A stretch of 64,000 bases of DNA, taken from the NCBI RefSeq assembly GCF_014203355.1, contig NZ_JACHIR010000001.1, positions 682,001 to 746,000 on the forward strand. The letters run 5' to 3'. Numbering within the stretch: position 1 is the first letter of the stretch; each line of letters begins with the position of its first letter. A program made the translations under genes and the position numbers. This document shows, piece by piece, positions 57,843-64,000 of the stretch. The notes under the pieces were generated by a model. That model saw nothing but the letters and a program-made list of their open reading frames with translations, had not been told where the DNA came from and did not search any database. The stretch comes from Kutzneria kofuensis. GTDB taxonomy: Bacteria > Actinomycetota > Actinomycetes > Mycobacteriales > Pseudonocardiaceae.

Positions 57843-58996
57843 GCGCCCCATCCCATCGCCGAGCCGCCGACCCGCTCGGCCTCGATCTTCTGCTGGTAGC
57901 CGGACCGGTGGTAAGCCCCGATCGGGTCCGGGTCGAGCCCGTCCTCGGCGCGCAGCTCCGCGAGCAGCGGCCGGACGTCGGTGTTGTAGGCGTCCATCAG
58001 CGCCGCGTTCGCGCCGAGCACGTCGCCTTCCGCCTGCGCCTTGGCCAGCGCCTCGCGGTCCACGAGCAGCGCCTTGGCGGTGGCCTCCTGCACGTTGAGC
58101 ACGGACCGGATCATGGCCGGCACCTTGGGCTCGATGTTGTGGCACTGGTCGAGCATGAACGCCACGTCCGCCTCGGGCGCCAGCGCGTCCGCGGCCACGA
58201 TCTCGTGCATGATCCGGAACAGCTGGAACGGGTCGGCGGCGCCGACCATCAGGTCGTCGTCGGCGTAGAACCGGCTGTTGAAGTGGAAGCCGCCGAGCTT
58301 GCCGGCCCGCAGCAGCAGCGCCACGATGAACTCGATGTTGGTACCCGGCGCGTGGTGCCCGGTGTCCACCAGCACCTGCGCCTTCGGCCCGAGGTTCACG
58401 CAGTGCGCGAACGAGGTGCCCCAGTCCGGCAGGTCCATGGTGTAGAAGCTGGGCTCGAACAGCTTGTACTCCACCAGCATCCGCATGCCGTCGGGCAGCT
58501 GACCGTACACTTCGGACAGTGCGTCGGCCAGCCGGTCCTGCCGGGCCCGGATCGAGTCCTGGCCCGGATAGTTGGTGCCGTCGGCGAACCACAGCGACAG
58601 GATCGTCGAGCCCGTCTGCACCCCGACCTCGATGCACTCCAGCAGGTGGTCGGTCGCCTTGCGGCGGATCTTCGGGTCGGGGTTGCAGACGCTGCCGAGC
58701 CGGTAGTCGTCCTCCTGGAACACGTTGGGGTTGATGGCCCCGATGGCGATGCCGTGGTCGCTGGCGAACCGGGCCAGCGCGGGATAGTCGTCGACCTTGT
58801 CCCACGGGATGTGCAGGGCGATGCTCGGCGCGACGCCGGTCAGCTCGTGCACCTTGGCCGCGTCCGCGATCTTCTCCTGCGGCGTGCGCGGCACGCCCGC
58901 CTGGGCGTAGACCTTGAACCTGGTGCCCGAGTTGCCGTACGCCCACGACGGCGTCTCGATCCGGTGCCTGCGCAGCTGCGCCTTCACGCCTTCCAC
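57839..58996 (-). CDS. rhaI: L-rhamnose isomerase
   Basis: A 385-residue xylose-isomerase-like TIM-barrel enzyme that converts L-rhamnose to L-rhamnulose. It starts with GTG ([21 protein letters not shown]), has GGAG 8 nt upstream, and shows family blocks [57 protein letters not shown] and [15 protein letters not shown]. It is the RhaI type of actinobacteria and Pseudomonas, not the E. coli RhaA type. It lies 27 bp after rhaS and overlaps rhaEW. Confidence 0.95.
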   Translation of the reverse strand: MEGVKAQLRRHRIETPSWAYGNSGTRFKVYAQAGVPRTPQEKIADAAKVHELTGVAPSIALHIPWDKVDDYPALARFASDHGIAIGAINPNVFQEDDYRLGSVCNPDPKIRRKATDHLLECIEVGVQTGSTILSLWFADGTNYPGQDSIRARQDRLADALSEVYGQLPDGMRMLVEYKLFEPSFYTMDLPDWGTSFAHCVNLGPKAQVLVDTGHHAPGTNIEFIVALLLRAGKLGGFHFNSRFYADDDLMVGAADPFQLFRIMHEIVAADALAPEADVAFMLDQCHNIEPKVPAMIRSVLNVQEATAKALLVDREALAKAQAEGDVLGANAALMDAYNTDVRPLLAELRAEDGLDPDPIGAYHRSGYQQKIEAERVGGSAMGWGA

Positions 58997-59023
58997 GGCG
59001 GCTCTCCTTCGCCAGCGAGGGGG

Positions 59024-60094
59024 TCAGAAGTTGTACTTGTCGACGTTGTCCTTGGTGAACGTGAGCGGCGGGCCGAGCACCACCTCGCCCTTGTCGCCGA
59101 TGGTGTACTCGCCGAGCTCACCCGCCTTGAACTTCTCCCCCTGCTTGCCGGTGATCTGCCCGGACGCCAGCGCGACCGCGGCGTAGGTGGCCAACTCCCC
59201 CAACTGGGCCGGGTCCCACAGCGCGACCGAGCCGACCGTGCCGTCCTGGATGAACTTGCGCATCTGGTTGGGGGTCCCCAGCCCGGTCAGCGCGACCTTT
59301 CCCTTGTACGACGAGGAGTCCAGGTAGCGCGCGGCCGCGGCGACGCCGACCGTGGTGGGCGAGATGATGCCCTTGAGGTTGGGGTGCGCCTGCAGCAGGC
59401 CCTGCGTCTTCTGGAACGACGTCTCGTCGTCGTCGTTGCCGTACGCGATCTCGTCCAGCTTGATCTTCGCGTACTCCGGCTTGGCCAGTTCCTTCTTCAT
59501 GATGTCGATCCAGGTGTTCTGGTTGGTCGCGTTGGCCGTCGCCGACAGGATGGCGATCTCCCCGGAACCGCCGATCGCGTCCGAGATCAGCTTCACCTGA
59601 CCGGCGGCGATCTCCTGGGACGAGGCCTGGTTGATGAACACGTCCCGGGCGTCGGCGGCGGCGTCCGAGTCGAACGTCACGACCTTCATGCCCTGCTTGC
59701 GGGCCGCCTTCAGCGCCGGTGCGACCGCGTTGCTGTCGTTGGCCGCCAGCAGCAGCGCGTTCTGGCCCTGCTGCGCGGCGGTGTTGATGTAGGTGACCTG
59801 CGACGAAGCGTCCGCGTCCGACGGACCGGTGGCCTTGAGCTGCTCGCCCAGCGCGGTCGCGGCCTTCTCGGCCCCGCCCTGCGCGACCGTGAAGTACGGG
59901 TTGTTGACCTGCTTGGGCAGGAACGTGATCTTCAGGTCCTTGGCGGTGGCCGCGTTCGGGTTGGCGGTGGTCTGCGTCTGCCCGCCGCCGGAGTCGCCGC
60001 CCGAGTTGTTCTTGGTGGTGCCGCCGCAGCCGGCCAGCAGCAGTGCCGTGGACAGAAGGACGACCATTCTCCTCATGGGCGCTGTCCGCTTCAT
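59024..60094 (-). CDS. rhaS: Rhamnose-binding lipoprotein of ABC importer
   Basis: A 356-residue sugar-binding lipoprotein. A lipobox (STALLLAGC) ends the signal peptide at about residue 23, followed by a Gly/Asn/Thr-rich tether. The ribose-binding-like domain starts at ITFLPKQVNNPYFTVAQGGAE and ends with GPPLTFTKDNVDKYNF. It captures L-rhamnose for RhaPQT. The ATG overlaps the rhaQ stop by ATGA. Ligand identity is inferred from the operon. Confidence 0.93.
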   Translation of the reverse strand: MKRTAPMRRMVVLLSTALLLAGCGGTTKNNSGGDSGGGQTQTTANPNAATAKDLKITFLPKQVNNPYFTVAQGGAEKAATALGEQLKATGPSDADASSQVTYINTAAQQGQNALLLAANDSNAVAPALKAARKQGMKVVTFDSDAAADARDVFINQASSQEIAAGQVKLISDAIGGSGEIAILSATANATNQNTWIDIMKKELAKPEYAKIKLDEIAYGNDDDETSFQKTQGLLQAHPNLKGIISPTTVGVAAAARYLDSSSYKGKVALTGLGTPNQMRKFIQDGTVGSVALWDPAQLGELATYAAVALASGQITGKQGEKFKAGELGEYTIGDKGEVVLGPPLTFTKDNVDKYNF

Positions 60095-61041
60095 GGTGTG
60101 CCTCTCGTCAGACGCTTGGTGACGGCCGGCGCGAAGACGCTGGCCAACAGCAGGATTCCGGTGACGAGCTTCACCACCTCGGTGGCGATGTCGTCGAGGA
60201 TGAGCGCGTCGGTCAGGCCGCCGAGCACGAGCGCGGCGAGGATCACGCCGCCGATCGTGCCGCGGCCGCCGAAGATGGACACGCCGCCGAGCAGCACGGC
60301 GGTCACCACCTCGAGCTCCAGCCCGGTGCCGTTGTCGGCGCGGGCGCTGGCGAACCGCAGGGTGTAGACGATGCCGGCGAGCGCGGCGACCGCGCCGGTC
60401 AGCACGAACAGGATGAACTTGATCCGCTTGACCCGGATGCCGGAGAACCGGGCCGCCTCCTCGTTGGCGCCGATGGCGAACACCGCCCGGCCGAACGTCG
60501 TGGCGTGCAGCAGCAGCCCGAACACGACCGCCAGCACCGCGAAAAGCAGGATGGGGTACGGAATCCAGGTCCCCGGCACCGGATTCGTGCCGAACTGCGT
60601 GTAGCTCTCCGGGAAGTCGGCGACGGCCTGATCGCCCAGCACCACGAACGCCAGCCCGCGGTACAGCGCCAGCGAGCCGATCGTCACGGCCAGCGACGGC
60701 AGTCCCAGCTTCGTCACCAGGAACCCGTTGATCGCCCCGCACACCGCGCCGACGACGATCACGAACGGCAGGATCGCCTCCAGCGGCCAGCCCGCGTTCC
60801 ACAGCGCGCCGATCAATGCGCTGGACAGTCCCAGCACCGAGGCCACCGACAGGTCGATCTCGGCGGCCACGATCACCAGCGTCAGCGGCATCGCGATCAG
60901 CGCCATCACGGCGAGGTCGCTGCCCACGTTGAACGCGCCCCGGCCGGTGAGGAAACTGCCGCCGGTGGCCGCCGAACCGACGACCGCGACCAGCGCCAGC
61001 AGCACGAACAGCACGCTTTCCCAGCGCAGCAAGCCTTTCAC
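60091..61041 (-). CDS. rhaQ: Rhamnose ABC importer permease RhaQ
   Basis: A 316-residue ribose-type ABC permease with about nine membrane segments (SVLFVLLALVAVVGSAATGG at the start, IDLSVASVLGLSSALIGAL, GGVSIFGGRGTIGG as the family signature near the C-terminus). The GTG start overlaps the rhaP stop by GTGA, and its stop overlaps rhaS by ATGA. The P/Q naming follows the operon and similarity to known rhaSTPQ systems. Confidence 0.92.
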   Translation of the reverse strand: MKGLLRWESVLFVLLALVAVVGSAATGGSFLTGRGAFNVGSDLAVMALIAMPLTLVIVAAEIDLSVASVLGLSSALIGALWNAGWPLEAILPFVIVVGAVCGAINGFLVTKLGLPSLAVTIGSLALYRGLAFVVLGDQAVADFPESYTQFGTNPVPGTWIPYPILLFAVLAVVFGLLLHATTFGRAVFAIGANEEAARFSGIRVKRIKFILFVLTGAVAALAGIVYTLRFASARADNGTGLELEVVTAVLLGGVSIFGGRGTIGGVILAALVLGGLTDALILDDIATEVVKLVTGILLLASVFAPAVTKRLTRGTP

Positions 61042-62000
61042 GCGCTGACTCCCCTCGACTGGCGGCGCAGCCGGGCCGCCACCCGCAGCGCGACGGACCG
61101 GTCCAGCGCGATCGCCGCGATCAGCAGCGCGCCGGTGATCGCCTGCTGCCAGAACTGCGCGATGTGCACGACCTCCAGTGCGCTGCCGATGGTGGACAGC
61201 AACAGCGCGCCGAGCGCCGCGCCGGCCACGGTTCCGCTGCCGCCGAAGATCGCCACGCCACCGACGACGACGGCGGAGATCACCTGGAGTTCCAGGCCGG
61301 TGCCGACGGTCGCGTCCACCGTGCCGTAGCGGGCGACCGCGAGCACGCCGGCGAGGCCGGCGACCGTGCCGGACAGCAGGAACGTGGTGAAGACCCGCCG
61401 CCCCACGGGAATGCCGGCGAGCACCGCCGCCTCCGGGTTGGAGCCGATCGCGTACAGCTCGCGGCCGCTGCGGTAGCTGCCCAGGTGCAGTGCGGCGACC
61501 GCCAGCACGACCAGCGTGATGATCACCAGGTACGGGATGCCGAACACGCTGCCGCTGCCCAGGGCCAGAAAGCCGTCGGGCAGGTTGGCGGCGTTGATCT
61601 GCCGGCCGTGCGCCCACATGAAGTCCAGGCCGCGGAACACGCTGAGCGTGCCCAGCGTGACGACCAGGCTCGGCACCTTGCCCAGCCCGACCAGGGCCCC
61701 GTTGACCAGCCCGCACAGCGCGCCGACCACGATGCCGACGACGATCGCCAGCACCGGGTTGACGGCGAACGTGTCGGCGGTGACGAACGCCGACAGGCCG
61801 AGCACCGAGCCGACCGACAGGTCCACGTTGCGGGTGATCACGACCATCGTCTGGCCGACCGTCAGCAGCGCGACCAGGCAGGCGTTCAGCAGCAGGTCCC
61901 GGATCCCCTGCCCGCTCAGGAAAAGCGGGTTCACGACGGCCGTCACCACGACGACGACGGCCAGGGCGATGAGGATGCCCAGCTCCCGGACGGCGGTCAT
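61038..62000 (-). CDS. rhaP: Rhamnose ABC importer permease RhaP
   Basis: A 320-residue ribose-type ABC permease, a paralogue of the neighbouring RhaQ ([20 protein letters not shown] start, [33 protein letters not shown] signature). Two different permeases are normal for rhamnose importers. The ATG overlaps the stop of a 17-codon ORF that bridges from rhaT. Confidence 0.92.
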   Translation of the reverse strand: MTAVRELGILIALAVVVVVTAVVNPLFLSGQGIRDLLLNACLVALLTVGQTMVVITRNVDLSVGSVLGLSAFVTADTFAVNPVLAIVVGIVVGALCGLVNGALVGLGKVPSLVVTLGTLSVFRGLDFMWAHGRQINAANLPDGFLALGSGSVFGIPYLVIITLVVLAVAALHLGSYRSGRELYAIGSNPEAAVLAGIPVGRRVFTTFLLSGTVAGLAGVLAVARYGTVDATVGTGLELQVISAVVVGGVAIFGGSGTVAGAALGALLLSTIGSALEVVHIAQFWQQAITGALLIAAIALDRSVALRVAARLRRQSRGVSA

Positions 62001-62050
62001 CGGACGACCACCGGCCCCCGGCTCGCGGCCGGTTCTCGGATCTCGCTCAT
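61997..62050 (-). CDS. 17-residue bridging ORF between rhaT and rhaP
   Basis: An ATG overlapping the rhaT stop by ATGA opens 17 codons ([17 protein letters not shown]) ending in a TGA that overlaps the rhaP ATG by ATGA. GGGAG lies about 10 nt upstream. It may only carry ribosomes from rhaT to rhaP; the peptide has no known family. Confidence 0.35.
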   Translation of the reverse strand: MSEIREPAASRGPVVVR

Positions 62051-63534
62051 CCGGCCGCCACTCCCGTCGCCGCCAACACGATCCGCTCCTCGTCCGCCTC
62101 GTCCCGGCCGAACTCCCCGACCAGCCGCCCCTCCCGGACGACCAGCACCCGGTCGGCCATGCCGAGCACCTCCGGCAGCTCGGAGGAGATCATCAGGATC
62201 GCCACGCCCTGCGCCGCCAGCTCGGACAGCAGCCGGTGCACCTCGGCCTTGGTGCCGACGTCGATGCCGCGCGTCGGCTCGTCCACGATGAGCACCGTCG
62301 GCTGCCGGGACAGCCACTTGGCCAGCACGACCTTCTGCTGGTTGCCGCCGGACAGCACGCCGACGGGGTCGGTGAGCCGGGCGAACTTCAGCTGGAGCTT
62401 GACGGCCCAGTCCCTCGCCAGCGACCGCTCGTCGGCGCTGCGCAGGAAGCCGAAGCGGGACAACCGGTTCAGCGATGCCAGCGCGGCGTTGCGTTCGATC
62501 GACGCCTCCAGCACCAGCCCCTGCTGCCGCCGGTCCTCCGGCACGAAGCCGATGCCGGCGCCCATCGCCGCGCCGGGCGAGCCGGGACGGATCCGCTTGC
62601 CCCGCACCAGAACCTCGCCGCCGTCCGGCTTGTCGACGCCGAACACCGCCCGCGCGATCTCGCTGCGGCCGGCCCCGACCAGCCCGGCCAGCGCCAGGAT
62701 CTCACCCGCGCGAACGTCGAAGGAGACGTCCGTGAACACGCCTTCCCGAGTGAGTCGGCGCACCGACAGCACGGTGTCGCCGGCCTCGACGTCCTGCTTG
62801 GGGAACAAGGCATCCAGCTCGCGGCCGACCATCAGCCGCACAATGCCGTCCGGCGTCTGCTCGGACAGCGGGCCGGACCAGACGAAGCCGCCGTCGCGCA
62901 GCACGGTCGCGTCCTGGCACAGCTCGAAGACCTCGTCGATGCGGTGCGACACGAACAGCACCGCCGCGCCGTGCTCCCGCAGCGCCCCGACCACGCCGAA
63001 CAGCCGGGCCACCTCGGTCCCGGACAGCGCCGCCGTCGGCTCGTCCATGATGATCACGCGGGCGTCCGAGCCCAGCGCCTTGGCGATCTCCACCAGCTGC
63101 TGGTCGGCGATGGACAGGCCGCGGGCCGGCCGCTTCGGGTCGATGTCCACGCCGAGCCGCTCGAACAGCAGCTCGGCCTGCTCGCGCATGGCGGCGGTGT
63201 CGACCATGCCGCCGCGGCGGGTCGGATGCCGGCCCATCGCCACGTTCTCGGCCACGGACAGGTCGCCGAACAGGGTCGGCTCCTGGTAGATCACGGCCAC
63301 GCCGGCCGCCTTGGCGTCGGCGGGCGAGGCGAACCGGGCCGGCGCGCCGTCCAGCAGCAGCTGCCCGGAGTCCGGCCGGTGCACGCCGGCCAGGACCTTG
63401 ATCAGTGTGGACTTGCCGGCGCCGTTCTCCCCCAGCAGCGCGTGCGCCCGGCCCGGAGTCAGCGTCAGCGAGACCCCGCGCAGCGCCTGCACCGCGCCGA
63501 AGGACAAGCTGGCGTCCGCCAGGGCGACCTCCAC
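62047..63534 (-). CDS. rhaT: Rhamnose ABC importer ATPase RhaT (two ATPase domains)
   Basis: A 495-residue double ATPase of sugar importers (MglA/RbsA type). The first half has Walker [10 protein letters not shown], a [16 protein letters not shown] signature and [11 protein letters not shown]. The second half has a degenerate P-loop (GLVGAGRSE), the signature LSGGNQQKV and [13 protein letters not shown]. The GTG at 63534 has GGGGAGG 6 nt upstream; another GTG is 6 nt earlier. It is the first gene of the rhamnose operon. Confidence 0.94.
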   Translation of the reverse strand: MEVALADASLSFGAVQALRGVSLTLTPGRAHALLGENGAGKSTLIKVLAGVHRPDSGQLLLDGAPARFASPADAKAAGVAVIYQEPTLFGDLSVAENVAMGRHPTRRGGMVDTAAMREQAELLFERLGVDIDPKRPARGLSIADQQLVEIAKALGSDARVIIMDEPTAALSGTEVARLFGVVGALREHGAAVLFVSHRIDEVFELCQDATVLRDGGFVWSGPLSEQTPDGIVRLMVGRELDALFPKQDVEAGDTVLSVRRLTREGVFTDVSFDVRAGEILALAGLVGAGRSEIARAVFGVDKPDGGEVLVRGKRIRPGSPGAAMGAGIGFVPEDRRQQGLVLEASIERNAALASLNRLSRFGFLRSADERSLARDWAVKLQLKFARLTDPVGVLSGGNQQKVVLAKWLSRQPTVLIVDEPTRGIDVGTKAEVHRLLSELAAQGVAILMISSELPEVLGMADRVLVVREGRLVGEFGRDEADEERIVLAATGVAAG

Positions 63535-63546
63535 CCGCACCCTCCC

Positions 63547-63560
63547 CTAAATCGTTTCAA
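63547..63560 (-). promoter_or_regulatory. Rhamnose operator, operon side
   Basis: CTAAATCGTTTCAA, 13 bp before the rhaT start, is the exact inverse of the site at 63636-63649. The form TTGAAACGATTTAG is a LacI-family type pseudo-palindrome, so it is a probable operator for the adjacent regulator. Confidence 0.7.
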
Positions 63561-63635
63561 TCCCGCACCGCCCGAAGCGTGCCCGCAGCACCCGAAAGTG
63601 TCAAGTGTCACATGGTTGACCAGGGGCTATCATTT

Positions 63636-63649
63636 TTGAAACGATTTAG
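63636..63649 (+). promoter_or_regulatory. Rhamnose operator, regulator side
   Basis: TTGAAACGATTTAG lies 38 bp before the regulator start. With its inverted twin at 63547-63560, centres about 89 bp apart, it would allow repression of both divergent transcripts. Confidence 0.7.
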
Positions 63650-63687
63650 TCCGCGTAGCATCCCCCAGCCCACCCGAAGAGGCGAAG

Positions 63688-64000
63688 TTGCCGGTCAGCA
63701 TCAAGGACGTCGCCGCGCTGGCCGGCGTGTCCGTGGGCACGGTCTCCAACGTGCTGAACCGTCCGGACGTGGTTGCCGACGATACCCGGCGCAAGGTGCT
63801 GTCCGCGATCGAGGAGCTCGGCTTCGTCCGCAACGAGTCGGCGCGGCAGCTGCGCACCGGCACCGCCCGGGCGATCGGGCTCATCGTGCCGGACGTGTCC
63901 AACCCGTTCTTCACCGACGTCGCCCGCGGCGCCGAGGACGCCGCCAGCGATGCCGGGCACGTGGTGATCCTGTGCAACAGCGACGAGTCCGAGCAGCGCC
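63688..64000 (+). CDS. rhaR: LacI-family regulator of rhamnose operon (3' part outside window)
   Basis: The N-terminal 104 residues of a LacI regulator. The helix-turn-helix is clear (SIKDVAALAGVSVGTVSNVLN), followed by the hinge RQLRTGTARAIGLIVPDVSNPFF. The TTG start has GAGGCGAAG upstream. It is divergent from rhaT with twin operators between them, so it very likely represses the operon and itself, and releases on rhamnose or a derivative. Confidence 0.9.
   Translation, partial: MPVSIKDVAALAGVSVGTVSNVLNRPDVVADDTRRKVLSAIEELGFVRNESARQLRTGTARAIGLIVPDVSNPFFTDVARGAEDAASDAGHVVILCNSDESEQR

Overview
The window is GC-rich DNA with dense, translationally coupled genes, frequent GTG/TTG starts and few intergenic gaps. 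This is the style of an actinomycete chromosome. The complete ergothioneine-type egtABCD operon, an AcnR-controlled aconitase, a mycobacterial-type DipZ and paired CNNM/CBS proteins point to Actinomycetota, most likely the Pseudonocardiales; the order is an inference. I found no rRNA, tRNA, CRISPR array, transposase or phage gene.

Left edge (1-4.4 kb): a MoxR-type AAA ATPase cut by the window edge is coupled to a VMAP protein with an EAD-like N-terminus. These are two parts of a vWA-MoxR-VMAP ternary conflict system. A proline-rich small ORF and a coupled ABC exporter pair follow. 4.4-11.3 kb: aconitase with a near-consensus AcnR box, a small XRE regulator, a secreted GH27 alpha-galactosidase with ricin-type lectin modules, and a GNAT acetyltransferase. 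11.3-18.4 kb: a gene very similar to the bacterial ethylene-forming enzyme lies directly downstream of egtA-B-C-D, then a P450. 18.5-24 kb: a secreted CBM/FN3/sugar-dehydrogenase protein, divergent acnR (13 kb from its target), a DUF1707 protein, a second P450, a methyltransferase remnant and a perfect 55-bp palindrome.

24-35 kb: POT peptide transporter, EamA exporter with divergent LysR regulator, a LacI regulator coupled to a YtcJ-like amidohydrolase, two coupled CNNM/CBS proteins and a membrane-anchored solute-binding/vWA protein. 35-47 kb: secreted glycerophosphodiesterase, APC permease, SDR, LpqC-like esterase, crotonase, snapalysin-like protease, an FUSC protein with divergent MarR regulator and twin operators, and a mini-catalase coupled to a type-B carboxylesterase. 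47-54.5 kb: a small membrane protein, a degenerate fatty-acyl-AMP-ligase homologue, a large secreted subtilase lacking the usual His box, and DipZ.

Right end (54.5-64 kb): one long L-rhamnose operon, rhaT-rhaP-rhaQ-rhaS-rhaI-rhaEW-rhaB, is read leftwards from a divergent LacI-type regulator cut by the window edge. Two identical inverted 14-bp operators lie between them. Together these genes would import L-rhamnose by ABC transport, isomerise it, phosphorylate it, cleave it, and oxidise the lactaldehyde formed.
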